The notes beneath the pieces were generated by a model, which saw nothing but the letters and a program-made list of their open reading frames with translations, searched no databases and was not told the origin of the DNA. The translations under genes and the position numbers were made by a program. Source: Plantago major (lineage: Eukaryota; Streptophyta; Magnoliopsida; Lamiales; Plantaginaceae). From it: 64,000 bases of DNA. Positions within the stretch are counted from its first letter, which is position 1; the number at the start of each line of letters is the position of its first letter. The DNA is taken from positions 13,973,501-14,037,500 of the forward strand of contig CM048843.1 of assembly GCA_026545765.1 (NCBI GenBank). Reading direction: 5' to 3'. Shown piece by piece: positions 10,263-22,920 of this stretch.

Positions 10263-12365
10263 GGAAGAATTTCAACAATAAAGTTGGAATAATATACCAT
10301 GTCCCAATTAAGACTGGTCCACTATATTTCATGCGGATATTGTTGTATCACATAAGACGTGCCACTTGCTATGAGGATTTGCGGACCTATGGATGGTGTT
10401 GTACATCCAACATACCGCGATGCATGCTACGCTTTGGGGCTGCTCGATGATGACAAGGAATACATCCAAGCTATTAAGGAAGCAAGTTTTTGGGGTTCCG
10501 GACGCTTCATTCGACATTTGTTCTCCATACTCCTCCAGTCCGATAGTATGTTTAGGCCTGTCCATGTTTGGGAAAATACATGGGAGTATCTATCTGACGA
10601 CATCCAGTACATCATGCGAAGGAAGTCGAATAATCCTGGTATAAGTTTCAATACTGTTTTCGAATTGATTTTTTTACAATAAAGATTATGTATTATTAAA
10701 TATGCTCACTTTGTTTCTCAAAAAATTCAATTTAGGGCTCGAGCTAAATGAAGAACAATTGAGGAATTTTGCTCTTGCTGAGATCGGAGAGTTCCTTTCT
10801 AGGATCGGCTTCAGCTTGAGTCAGATTGAAGGTATGCTCATGTACGATAGTGTAGTCATGGATAATGGTATGAATAATTTGATACTTGAAGAAATGTCGT
10901 ACGATGTTGATGATATGATTGAGCAGCACAGCAGTTTGTATCCGTCTCTCACCGATGAGCAAAGGACTGTGTACCATACTATTATGGATGCAGTTGATTT
11001 CGGTAGTGGTGGAGTTTTCTTTCTCTATGGTTATGGTGGCACTGGAAAGACATTTTTGTGGAAGACACTGTGTGTTGCATTACGTGGTAGACGTGATATT
11101 GTTCTCCCAGTTGCATCGAGTGGTATAGCTTCTCTACTTCTTCCTGGTGGCGTACTGCACACTCCAGATTCAATATTCCTCTGCAGGTCGATGAAACTAC
11201 TACTTGCAGTAGGATAACTCCCGTCAGCTATCTTACAAGACTCTTGAAGAATACAAAGTTAATAATCTGGAATGAGGCGCCAGTGACTAATGAGTTTTGT
11301 TTTGAGGCTCTTGATCGCAGTCTAAGGGACGTAATGAGAGGTCAACATGGTAAAGAATCGAACAAGCCATTTGGTGGATTTGTTGTCGTTTTTTTTTGGG
11401 ATTTCAGACAGATTCTGCCGGTCATACCTAAGGGTAGTAGGCAGGACATAGTTCACGCATCTCTCTGCTCATCGAAGAAGCTTTGGAGTTCGTGTTGCGT
11501 GCTGAAACTCACTAAGAACATGCGCCTGCAGGTATTAGGGAGTTTCTGATTGGTTGGAGATGTTGAAGTTGGTGGTGATAATGATGGTGAGGTAGAATTT
11601 AAATTGCCTGATGATATGTTGATTCGTTCTACTGGTGAACCAATTGTTGCAATAGTTGAGAGCACATATCCTAGCATGTTAGACCATGTTGGCGATGGTC
11701 GTTACTTCCAGGATAGAGCCATTCTTGCTCCGACCAATGAGATAGTCCAGGAAGTCAATGATTATATCATGTCTCTTTTACCTGGAGATGCCACCGAGTT
11801 CTTGAGTTCCGACAACGTATGCCCTGATGAAGATGATATTGTCAATAGAGAAAATGTGTATTATGTCGAGTTCCTAAACACTATTAGGACTTATGGAATA
11901 CAAAATCATATAATCCGACTTAAGGTGGGTTGTCCTATAATGCTTCTTAGGAACATTGATCAATCATCAGAGCTTTGTAATGGAACTCGGTTGATTGTTA
12001 CTGCAATTGGCAATCACGTTATTGAGGCGAAGACCATACATGGGAAGAACGTTGGAGTGAAGGTTTTTATACCTAGGATGGTACTCACACCTTCTGACCT
12101 TACCAAGTTTCCTATTAGATTTCAGCGAAGACAATTTCCTATATCAGTTTGTTATGCGATGACTTTCAACAAGAGTCAGGGACAATCGTTATCTAATGTT
12201 GGACTATATCTCCCAAAGCCTGTCTTCAGTCATGGTCAGCTCTATGTTTCATTTTCTAGAGTGACAAGCAAGAAAGGTCTCAAGGTTTTAGCTTTGGATG
12301 AGGAAGGCAATCCAATATATACGACGACCAACATCGTCTACAAAGAGGTGTTTAGAAAGCTTTGA
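10263..12365 (+). pseudogene. Helitron Pif1-like helicase region
   Basis: This region follows Rep in the same element. It includes YRDACYALGLLDDDKEYIQA, an intron (about 10639-10735), then the helicase start with GYGGTGKT (Walker A, about 11030). A one-base frameshift near 11155 moves the frame from LHT to HSRF. The Walker B region reads IWNEAPV, where the family normally has a DEAP motif, and the downstream VVVFFWDFRQILPV has FFW where GGDF-type sequence is usual. The last part (11550-12365) is intact and holds CPIMLLRN, MTFNKSQGQS and YVSFSRVTS (motifs V/VI), ending at a TGA at 12363-12365. The helicase unwinds DNA during rolling-circle transposition. This copy is dead. Confidence 0.85.
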
Positions 12366-12614
12366 GGTATTTTTTATTATATTAAATCACTCTAACTTTA
12401 AAGTATCAAAATTCAATTATCTTATTTTCAATACTACTTCCTCACTATGTTGTTTTGCAGTTGTTGGTTATTGATATACCTACAACGATTGTACAGAACA
12501 TCGACTCCACAGTCTCTTTTATATAATTCGATGTATTAAACCTTTAAATATGTTTACATAACATATCTTTTATAGAATATTTATCAAAATTATTTATTAT
12601 TGAAAGTAAATTAT

Positions 12615-12643
12615 GCCGTAACAACGCCACGGGTTAGTAGTAG
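12615..12643 (+). other. Helitron 3' terminus: hairpin and GTAG end
   Basis: The sequence gccgtaacaacgccacggg is a short imperfect hairpin, followed by ttagtaGTAG and a T. Helitrons end in a hairpin, then CTRR, and insert before T. Here the CTAG has become GTAG. The same terminal sequence, about 45 bp in common, is found on the minus strand at 52370-52415 with an intact CTAG, which supports this boundary. Confidence 0.75.
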
Positions 12644-13690
12644 TAGAGTTAGAAAACACAAATACATCAAAGATGGTGGTAATAATAGGGTCAAACAACT
12701 CAGACCAATTAAAAAATCGTCAACTTGAAACACTTAATTACGATTTTAAAGATTAATATATTGAAAATAGAAAGGAATATACCATGAACTAATTTATTTA
12801 ATGGGGTATACATAGTGTATTCACTAATGCAACACAGTAGATAATAATAATTAAATATAATAATTCTGAAAGTGGGGACTTAATTTGGCAATTTAGTCAA
12901 GGACATATGCCCAATTCGTGGCTTCACAACATTGAAACGTTAATTCGCTTAATATGGACTGACTAATACACGAATTAGTGAAACACGATTCTTATACCCA
13001 TAAATGTCTGATTACATATCAAAGTGAACGCCAAGTACTCATTCTCAATCCGGCTGGAACATTCGACAATCAGACATCACAACCATTTCATCTTTGAAAT
13101 CATCAGCTGAGTATCGGAATCGATCTTATTACTCACTCATGGAAACACGAATCGATACTATGCTCAGATGATTGGAGAAATCGAGTAAGTCGATTTCTGT
13201 TTTGTTTCTTGAATATAGGTTCGTGAATTCGCTAACAGTTCGTGAACAAAGAGATCATATTAATAATTTCACAACAATTAAACTATATGTATAAAGATAA
13301 AAACAGTAAGTCCTTTGGAAGAGTCTGTAAATAATTTATCTAGAAACGAATTTATGTTTTCAAGAAAATCACTAATTTTATTTATTAAAACGTTTATGTC
13401 GTAAGCATTTGTGCGAATTCATTTTTTTAACAACCTAGACTTTTTGATGCATAAGATCCATTTACATAAGTTTCGTAGAGACCATCTCTCTACATACTTT
13501 GTGAATAATTATATCATACCTACTTATATATTTACTAATTTTTTTAATTATTATTGCTTGTACTGCAAGAATTTTCCTTTGTATTTACGAACGAATACGA
13601 AAATCTGAAATTTAACAAACCAAATACTACTAACAAGAGATTTGCATTTTCATAGAACACAAACCGAACAAACAATAGTTTCGTAATACA
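12644..13690. other. Intergenic, no gene seen
   Basis: AT-rich spacer between the Helitron and the NYN gene promoter. Short open frames here have no recognisable domain, and no terminal repeats were found. Confidence 0.5.
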
Positions 13691-13695
13691 ACCCA

Positions 13696-13747
13696 GGCCC
13701 AATAAATCATGCTGGAGTCTCGTCTATCGCCATCTGGGCTAAGCCCA
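13696..13747 (+). promoter_or_regulatory. Site II-like promoter motifs upstream of the NYN gene
   Basis: GGCCCA at 13696-13701 and the near-palindrome TGGGCTAAGCCCA at 13735-13747 are TGGGCY-type Site II elements. Such motifs are common in promoters of plant nuclear genes for organelle proteins, which fits the plastid-type leader of the gene starting at 14027. They lie about 280-330 bp before the ATG. Functional use is inferred. Confidence 0.45.
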
Positions 13748-14026
13748 TGAAGGAGAGAATTGTGTAACTGATGAGAGGTCGCACTTGCGCCACGATTTAA
13801 TTCAGGAAAACAAAAAATGGCAAATAGCAGCATAAACAGAATATATTATGCCAATAAAACAAAGGGACTTCAATCAACTTTCCCCATTATCCCTTTGAAC
13901 AAAATCATCACAATTCACACCCTAGAAAACAAACTCAGAACAACAGAATGATGAATAGCCATTGTACATGAAATCAACGAGCAGGAAGAAGAGTTTTTGT
14001 AGTAGTATAGATAGAGCATTGGACCC

Positions 14027-17000
14027 ATGAAATCCATATCAACTTCGTCACCTCCAGCAACATTTCTGTACAGAGAGTTCAAAACTAAATTTTCTTGTGC
14101 TAGCAAGTTTGTGACTGTTGCCAAGAAGAGCAGTAAGTCTCCAAAAAATCCATCTCCCAAGGTACTTTCTTTCGTTCTCTCTTTCATCTACGCTTGTGTT
14201 TGTTTTACATCATGATCAGTGTTCAACTCAGTTTAGTCTGTTGGTATTTACTTGTGTTTGTTTTCTGCTGCTGATTACTTGAGTTGAATAGTTTTATATC
14301 GTAGTGTAGGAGAAGGTGAATCATATGGTAAAGTTTTCTAGTTAAAAGTCATTATCTTAGCTGATTGATTGGATATGAATTGGTTGGCGTTCTTATTTAT
14401 CTGAGTTGCTGATTGGATTAACTGTGATGTCAAAATGATAATCAGAAGATGTTCATTAGCGGAAAATTGTCCGTCCGTGAGTTGGAATTGCTTTGAGTGA
14501 ATGTTCCCCCTCGAATATGTGATGTGAATGTTTTTATTTTTAATCATGTTCTTAAGATTCACTTTAGCTCAAAACAGACTTCACATAATCAGGTTCACGG
14601 CCCCTTCTATATTTGTAGATTACTGCAACTTCTTAATAGAGATTAGCTTGGGTTAATTGTTGCACGTGTAATCCCATCAAATAATCTTGGGCCACAGAAT
14701 TAACCTTCCAGAACACAGACTTGGCAGTATGTTTCGTATGGTGCTTATAGCTTATGCTGGATTTGTAGTAGGCTCAAGGCGGTGCAAGTATTATGATTTA
14801 TGACAAGGGGAGTTGTGAAGATTAATTGAAATAATGATTAAGTAACCTGTTTTCCTAAGCACTAGGGAAAGCGACTTCAAGCTATGTAACTGGGGGAGTG
14901 TGCCAAACACTTGGGTTGGTGGTATGGTTTTTCCTATCTCTGGGAAAAATTGGCCTTTCCTAATAATTCTACTAAGTTAAAATAGGGGGCTGTAATAAAA
15001 CCAGTCAGGCAAATAGTGAAGATGTGGAAAAAGAAAAAGCCTGGACATAATTATTAAAGTGCATGTGCATCATCGCCATTATTAGTTTAAGTATTTGAAT
15101 GACATAATTTCCCGTCAGTTATCCCTGGCTTAGCCTAACTCAAATAATATTTGGCCTGTCCTAGTTTATGTGAAAGTTCTATTAAGTCTTAATTATGTTG
15201 AATTGTCCATAGGGGACAATGCATTAAATTAATTGACATTTATTTATTTATTTATGATGTGGGGTGGGGTTTTAGCAAATCCTATCATGTAGAAAATCTA
15301 TGATGTAAATGAAAAAAAATAATCTAAGGGATGGGACCACGTACCAGTTCCGCCATTGACTCGGCTCATGTAGAAGTTACTCCCATGAAACTTGGCTTTG
15401 CATGAGAAGCTTTCAAGACATCGGCTTCTTAGTTCGTAGATGTATAGATTTATATAGTTGTTGATACTTGATAGCATAATGGTGATCATCTAACTTCTTA
15501 ACCACTAGACCATTTCAATATCGTGCACAAAGACGGGGCATCTCTCACATGGATGTGCTCCCTATGTTAAGATTCTTGACTTTGAATTATGCCAATTTGG
15601 TATTTCAACAACTCTGAGCTCTCTTTGACAGGGAGCGGAGCCAGCAGCTCCGAGAATTACATCAAACGTGAAGCAGAGTTTGCAGTTCGTAAAGTTCTTT
15701 AAGGTTACTTCCGAATGAAAACCTCAAATTTTCTGTGTTGCAAATTTCTTATATAATTTTGGTTATTTACTGCTATCTTTTTTAAAATAAAGAACAAATC
15801 AGACACAGCAAAGCCAAGTACCAGGTATCGAAGAAAGAGGGTGGAGAAGGGAGAAACGCCTGTTGATACAGAGACTTACCAGGATCCCACCTTGACTGTT
15901 CAGCCGTATTCTTTTGCCTCACTTTTTTTTGTATTCATTGAATTTGTATCTCGGGAGCAAACGGTGGTTATTAATTTTCTTTTTTCTTTTAACAGCACAA
16001 ACCAGGGCTTAAAGGTGGGAAAAGCTGTCTTACTTGTTGATGGTTATAATGTATGTGGGTATTGGCCGAAGTTGAAGAAGTATTTCATGGATGGAAGACT
16101 GTTCATTGCTCGACAGAAGCTTATTGATGAACTGAGAGCTTTTAGTGCGCGAAGAGGTTGGTTTTTTAAACAATTCTTAACCATATATACCCAGCAGATG
16201 AAATTATATATCATAAGTTTGCAATGCGAAATGTGCTGAGTTCCGAATAGAGTTAACGGGTTTTGTGACTGGGCATGTTTAACAATTATTTCTACGACTT
16301 CTTCCACCATAGGGCTTTCTCCCAATCACGTCGCCTTTTCATAGTTTTATTTTTTCAGTAACTTACAATGTTTCTGTTGTTAGAGATGTACTTTAGACCA
16401 TCTCCAGCACTAAAACCCTCTCTTTACTGCCACATCATCTTTCCACCAAGTAAAATCCAAACTTCAAAAATCTGCTACGCTGGGAAAACCCAAAATTTCT
16501 TTTTCTTATTACTTTTTAAATTTAAGTTATCAATTACATCATAAATGTTACGATTTAAAATTTATAAAAAAACTTTATATTTATATATATTGAAATGTAC
16601 AAAATATTGATATTGCAAAAAACAAAACACGAAATGAAAAGGAAAAATCAAATAATTTTAGCAACAATTAATATTATTGCTAAATGAAGTAGAAAATAAA
16701 AAGAAAGCTGAAGAAAAGGAAAAAAAAAAGAGATGAAAACTAAAACAAATAAGGGAGGTAAAACCCTGCTGGAGGATTCTACTTGGGGTAAAACCGCCCG
16801 TAACATTTCTTTGACTTCTTCCACCCTAGGGTCTTTTCCTAATCATGTCCCTTTTCATAGTTTTTATTTTCGGTTCAATACAATAAACTATTCCTCCATG
16901 GGTGGGTATTACCATTTAGTTCATCTCGTTAATCTCATTACATTTTGGTATTAGTGACATTTGTACACATTTAATTACATGGAATTGTGCTAATTAGTTA

Positions 17001-20000
17001 CTCACTAATCACATAATGTCTTTATCCACTAACTGTAGATAAGTTTTGTACCTGTAATTAATTGTACTTGTAATTAACATATACAAAGATGAAACTGAAT
17101 ATGTAAAACCGTGAAACTAAGACTCCATTGAGTTTCTGCGAGTAGACCGATGTTCTCTATTTCATGTGTGATTAACCATTCCTTTGTTATTATCTGCGAA
17201 GTGGTAGTTGGCAGCAAGTAGCACCAGACATCATTGCTTCAACATTGTAATAATAATCCATAACTTGTTTACACAAAGTTAGATGATGATATACTCACTT
17301 AATAACTGAAATAAAATCTTCTTACCCTACCCAGAAAAGTAAAAAAAAATAAAACTAGCCATTCTTTTTATTAAGAAGCCAATATGTTCTATATATGGCT
17401 GTTTCAACTGAATTACTGTGGCTGCCTGAATATATTACTTCATACTCATCGAGGTTTCCTTGCCTATGTGCTGACTTCAAGTGAATCCTAAAGCCTTTTC
17501 ATTTCCCTTTCGAAGAGACGAAGAAATTAACTCAGACTCTAGAATCTCTTGTACATGTTTCGGCAGAGTATTATGGAACTAATTGACAATAGTTGCCAAG
17601 GTTTTACATTTATTCACGTATAGCAACACATACATGTATTGCTGCTAGATATGTATCTTAATGAAGGCCCAAAAACCCACTAATTCTTTGTGTTATTTAC
17701 AAATTGGAAAATCTGCAGAGATGAAAGTGGTGGTTGTATTTGATACCATGATGTCTGGACCAAATCGCAAAGAAGAGTTTATGGGGTACCCAATCTATCA
17801 TCAGTCATAATTTCTTCAAATTTTTACCTGCTTGGTTGTCATCATAAAATCAGCTATTTTGATGCAGTTTATGTAGTATTACATTTCTCAACAACTTGTG
17901 TATAATCATTGCAACAGATTTTGGTACATCTTTGCAAAAATTTCCAGTCAAACTCTTATATTTGAAAAGAGTTGTCCTTTATGTTCTGTCCTTACCATTG
18001 CATATTTTCATTATAGGTAGATGGTGATTTGTTTTATGTACTTGTATTCTCATCCTTCAGTGTAATATACCAGTCTCAACAAAAACAATTTCATCATATA
18101 TCATCCATACTGGCGCTTTACGCATCTTCTCTACAGCTGGAAAATGTTTGTAGTTGGGACCTGTGAGATGATTTCTTTTGTTGAAGTGAAGATGAAGCTA
18201 AGAACATCCCATCTATCAATATAGGAAGTATTATCAAATTTCTCTTTATTTCTCATCGTTAACTCCTATTCTTGCAGCGTTGATGTTGTATACGCTGCTG
18301 ATGCTGATGCATGGATCGAAAAAGAGGTTAGAAGAATAATGGCCTAGTATGTCACTTCATCTTGTTCAGTTGCGAACTTGCGACAATAATCTCCACCTAT
18401 TACTTCCATTTGCTTAATCTTTTCTTGAAAAATAGGTTGATGCTCTGAGGAATGATGGCTGTCCAGAAGTGTGGGTGGCAACATCTGATCGTGCTCATCA
18501 GGATGCATCTCAAGCAGGGGTATGAGTCGTACACATGCCTGGAACTTGTCATTGATTACATTGCATTTCAAGCGAGTTAAATGCATAACACCCCCTGAGT
18601 TATTAATAATGTGCACGAACCCCCCCCTGAGTTAACGAATTAGTATCAAATTCCTTGAGTTATTAAAAATGGGCGCAAAATCCCCCACCCTTTATTTTTA
18701 AAGTGTGTGAGGTACACTCTCATTAGGGACGACTATAGATGTTTGTTTATGTTATCTTACACCAAATCAATGCAAAAAAAAAAAAAAAAACCATAGTTAT
18801 TAAAAATATGCAAAAAATCCCATGGAATTCTTATAAATTCATTGTAATACCCTTTTACATGAATACTAAATATGCATGATGAATTCGTATTGTGTGCAGT
18901 TTGATTCATTAGTCAATATTTTCGAAAATATTAAAATTACTTAAATTTGAGCTATTAAAAATAGTAAAACTCTACTTTTTTCCTGGTTAATGAACAACAA
19001 AAATCGATCACACACTACTGGTTATATAGCACTGAAATATATAAATAACAACCATAAATAACACTAATTAAAATTGTCACTACATATCAACAACATATAC
19101 CAATTCATTATTAGTCATGTAAACGGAAAAAAGTGAAGTCAAAAGATAATAAACTGAAACTATGAATGTCCAGTTCAGTTAATTTGGAGTAAGAAAACCT
19201 AAAAGAACATCCATTGTCGCACCTAACACGAGCACGCCGTAAAAAAAAAAAAGGCTAAGGGGGTTCCACGCACATGTTTTAATAACTCAGGGGGGTTTCG
19301 CGCACATTTTTCATAACTCAGGGACTAATTTATTAACTCAGGGGGGTTTCGCGCACATTTTTTAATAACTCAGGGGGGTTTTGTACTAATTTGTTAACTC
19401 AAGGGGGTTTTGCGCACATTTACAATAACTTGGGGGGTATTTTGCATTTAACCCCATTTCAAGCTCACTTCTTGTTTGTTACAACATTTACCATTATTTT
19501 CAGATTGATTCTTCCTTCACTTCTGTAGAGTTTTCTCATTTCGGACATGACCTAAAGCATCCCTAATCATACACCAAAAGTATTTATAAACAGTCATCAT
19601 TAAATTATACTGATATAAAATAGTTTGTCTTTCAATTCCTTATTTTTCCAACCCCAATACAATGATACACGAGTTCAATATGCTAGAGGTGGTTTCTCAG
19701 TTATTGGTTTCTGTTAGTTTGCTGTTAATAAGATTATCGCCATATATAAGAAGTTAACAGACACTTCTATTTTGTGACAATACTTTTCAGGGAGCTTTCA
19801 TATGGAGTTCAAAGGCATTGGTCTCTGAGGTAACTGCCAATAACAAAAATATGCTATTAAACCGCAGCATGCAATAGTGCTGTTTTCCATTGTTGTGGAG
19901 CCTGCAGATTATCTAATCAGATTTTAACATTCTTAACTTGTCTTGGGTGTTGTACTCCTGAGACATTCTTTCTTATGCTGTGAGTGCAATGCAGATCAAC

Positions 20001-20252
20001 GCGGAGAAAAGGGAGGTTCAGGAGATGCTGCGTTCACATCAGTATGCTTCATTACAAGCATTCTCCCATTCTTTTTATATTGTTCATTTCTCACAATATA
20101 TTAGCGTTCCTTGTTTGAGTTGGTTTTACTCGTTCTGCAGATCCAAACAGATGCGGGGTAGTTTGTTGAAGTTCAATCTTGATCCCAAAGTTGTGGGTGC
20201 CCTCAAAGATCTCAGAGCTAAGCTGTCTCAGAACCCGTCGACTAGTCTGTAG
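14027..20252 (+). CDS. Plastid-targeted YacP-like NYN (PIN-fold) domain protein
   Basis: Predicted ten coding exons: 14027-14161, 15632-15703, 15793-15905, 15996-16156, 17719-17785, 18278-18326, 18436-18519, 19791-19829, 19995-20041, 20141-20252, all with GT/AG ends and matching phases, giving 292 residues. Residues 1-45 are Ser/Lys-rich with few acids, like a chloroplast transit peptide. A basic linker (SDTAKPSTRYRRKRVEK) precedes the NYN domain. Candidate metal-binding Asp residues lie in LLVDGYNV (D122), VVVFDTMMSG (D169) and ADADAWIEKE with VATSDRAHQD (D217). The family (DUF901) includes bacterial YacP/Rae1, a ribosome-associated mRNA endonuclease; a role in plastid RNA turnover or translation is inference. 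It resembles Arabidopsis At2g02410 as I remember it. Introns 4 and 7 hold transposons. The start is chosen because it opens the leader and exon 1 splices in phase. Confidence 0.88.
16396..16780. mobile_element. MITE in intron 4 of the NYN gene
   Basis: It starts gaccatctccagcactaaaaccc and ends aaaccctgctggaggattct, an imperfect inverted repeat. The interior is AT-rich and non-coding. The same GACCATCTCCA start and GGAGATG end recur in the element at 59270-59844, so they belong to related families. The target duplication is not clear. Confidence 0.6.
18574..19455. mobile_element. Non-autonomous Mutator-like element in intron 7 of the NYN gene
   Basis: An 882-bp element flanked by a perfect 9-bp duplication, atttcaagc, at 18565-18573 and 19456-19464; 9-bp duplications are typical of Mutator-like elements. 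Its ends are inverted repeats, gagttaaatgcataacaccc on the left and the complement-like ggtattttgcatttaacccc on the right. Both ends carry repeated units of taactcaggggggtttcgcgcac type, about four on the right side and two or three on the left in opposite orientation. No transposase is present. It must be removed by splicing with the intron. Confidence 0.85.
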
Positions 20253-20506
20253 CTGTTGTTCCCTGCCGAGTTCAAGTATTGCATGGAGGTCCAGCTGCCT
20301 AATCAGGTTTATTTAGGATGGTTATATGATGGCAATATCACTTGAAAATTGTGCGATCAGCAGTTTCATCAAATCAATATCTGGCCCCTCAACTAGCTTA
20401 TTGAATTGAGTGTTTACCAATACTACCTTCCTTGTTCTGCTTAACCGTGCAAAAGGTTGAGATTCTGGATTGTTCTCTCTTCGGACCGTAAGCACACTAA
20501 TCAGGT

Positions 20507-20650
20507 GGTATATAAATTTCTTGTAAGTTGTAGTGTTATACCTTTAGTATGATCTACAAGAAGTTGTGTTATACGGTGTAATGGTTAGCGAGATGCAAAT
20601 TAGATGAATGCCTCATGGATGGGTGGTGCCATAGTGGTAATATGGTATAG
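20507..20650 (+). repeat. NYN gene 3' flank segment, duplicated at 34009-34149
   Basis: This stretch, starting about 255 bp after the NYN stop codon, matches 34009-34149 over about 140 bp with small indels (shared pieces include tataaatttcttgtaa and agaagttgtgttatacg). It is probably 3' UTR or flank. It could instead be a small transposon present at both sites; the piece gtgtaatggttagcgag looks somewhat like a tRNA box A, but no box B follows. Confidence 0.65.
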
Positions 20651-21105
20651 TGTTATTGTATTAAAGAATAGTGATATTTCATATATGTATCTTCAGTGTA
20701 TTGCAAATCACTGTGTTCTGTAATTCTACAACAAACAAGAATTTGTTTGGGAAATAAACTGCAATCAGTTTTATTGGTTGTTTGGGCAAGTAGGCCTGAT
20801 AGATATGTTAAAGCGGACCGTTGTTAGCTAAGTACTAAACTACGAATACTAAGGATTTGTTATATTCATCTGAAAAATTCATTAATTTCAGTTCGGTCAT
20901 TCAGTGTTCTGTTCAGTTCTGTTTAGTTATTTTTTATACTACAATTTCATTCAGTTCAGATCAGTTATGTTCAGACGAAAAGAACATAACCTAACTAATT
21001 TATACATACGTGTATGTTATTATTGTCCTTTTCAATTACTGAATAGGCCTAAGATTGTGCCCACACATGTTTTATGAATTAATTTGGATTGCTTATGGTA
21101 ATAGT

Positions 21106-21371
21106 TACTTCATCCGTCCTGAGAATAGATTTCCGTTTACTTTTTTAGTGGAGAAAATAAGGTATATATTATTTTTTTAATAAAATCGTACTAGTAGGTC
21201 TTGCAAATTAATTTTTAAAGTTGGAAGTTGTAAAAAATAATGTGAGTGTGTTTAATTTTGAGTATATCTAATGTTAAAGTTGGATGGATGATTGTCAAAA
21301 ATGAAAATGTGAAGTTTTGTTTGGGACACCCAAAATGTCAAAATGGAAAGCTATTTCAGGGACGGAGTAAG
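21106..21371. mobile_element. Stowaway-like MITE
   Basis: The ends are tacttcatccgtcctgagaatag and ctatttcagggacggagtaagta, an imperfect inverted repeat of the CTCCGTCCC type typical of Stowaway (Tc1/mariner) MITEs. TA dinucleotides flank it. About 266 bp, no coding. Confidence 0.75.
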
Positions 21372-21942
21372 TAAATAAGTTGATTTCAACTAAGGAGTAA
21401 AAAATTATAAAAATGTAAGAGATAGGATACATATTTTCCATTTAAAGTACATAAGTTGAGATTGTGACAATAAATTGAGACGGAATAAGTCCTTGTCACT
21501 ACATATATCACATTTGATTTTTACATAGTTCACATCCATATACACCTATTCTCACTATATTTTGCACTATACTTTAATCTCCGTACCCAAAGTTAAACAT
21601 TACATGTCATGAGTCATCAATTATACATCCACAGTAATTTAAGTGCAGTACATGATATGATTGATAGTAGACTAGTAGTGAAGTAAGTCTAGTATGTACT
21701 GGTCTAGTAAATACTGTCGGCGGCAAATGAAAAACTGGTGAACAATAGCACAAACCAAGTGATCAAGCTTGTCATATTACCAAAGGATAATTGACAGCAT
21801 ATACAGTTTTCATAAAATTTAAAAAAACTGTCAAAATCCAATTTAACGCATGAATGAAAAGTCTCAAGCTACATGCATAGTAAAAAAACAATGGAGTGCT
21901 AAAAAACAGAAAACTAGCTCAGTAAAAATACTTACTACTACT

Positions 21943-22180
21943 TACTCCGTCCCGGAACAAGTTTGTCAATTTGATTTTTTACGGTCAAACTTTTTCAACT
22001 TTGACTACGAATTAATCTTAAACCACGAATGTAAAATGTTCAATTTTTTTATATAATAAAAATTTAGCCCCAAAGTTTCATTATATAAAAAAATTGAACA
22101 TTTTACATTATGGCTTAAGATTAATTCAGATGAAAAAGTTGATATAAAAATCAATCCAGAACTTATTTGGAGACGAATAT
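21943..22180. mobile_element. Stowaway-like fold-back MITE, right end eroded
   Basis: It starts ctccgtcccggaacaag and contains a long internal inverted repeat: aaaatgttcaatttttttat (about 22034-22053) pairs with its complement around 22085-22108. The right end (tttggagacg) no longer has a full terminal repeat. About 240 bp. Confidence 0.6.
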
Positions 22181-22920
22181 TACAATACTGCCATACATTA
22201 CTTGAAGAAATGTACATAAAACTTCTATATTTGATGGGTGAACCTTTTACCCTTTTTGGAGCTTTCTTGAATGGAAAACACAATTTCCAAATATGATCAA
22301 CTAAACTTTTTCTATTTATGGAAAGCTGGATTCAAAGTGTATGCTATTGAGAGAACAGAACAATCATGTTATGTTATGTTAGTAAAGTAAAGAGATTCAT
22401 GACAAAGACAAGGCATGCACTGAGATGATTGATGTCAAGCTCAAGCAGTCACTATTCTAGTCTGACTTAGATTTTATAGTTGATTATTTGAGTTAAGTTC
22501 CATTTAGCAAAACAAAGCCAACTAACCTCAAGAAATGGAAAATTTGCTACTCACTCAAAACAGAAACTACTGCTAGCTCTTAATCAATGTTGTTACTCTT
22601 AAATCATTCACAATATATTAATCTGATGTACTAGATCTGCATTGTATTGTTGTTTCTCAATTAATGTACAGCAAGATTTCCATATCTCACTTTTCTCAGT
22701 ACTGCAGTGAGTCATGGATAAAAGTAAGAACTCACCATCATCACTTGGATTTGATCATCACTTAAGTCCTTATAGTCATGCAGTGTAGTTCACTAACCAT
22801 GAATGAGCTGGGGAGTATTTTTTTTTCCTTACAGATGAAATCAGAACCCCAAAAGAATGACAAGATACGCGATATCTAGGGAGTCCTGGTTTGAAACAAG
22901 ACGATAATAATGCAGCTAGC

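Larger units (their letters stand above)
4880..12643 (+). mobile_element. Degenerate autonomous Helitron (5' boundary uncertain)
   Basis: A rolling-circle transposon with Rep and helicase coding parts in order: N-terminal conserved region (4890-5733), Rep with HUH and Tyr motifs (8781-10380), and Pif1-type helicase (10380-12365), followed by a hairpin terminus at 12615-12643. Several introns split the frames. Stops and frameshifts at about 4994, 5279, 5575, 10230 and 11155 show it is inactive. A LINE (5736-8787) sits within it. Without the LINE it would be about 5 kb or more. The 5' TC end was not found and may lie before 4880, possibly before the F-box-like fragment. Confidence 0.85.
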
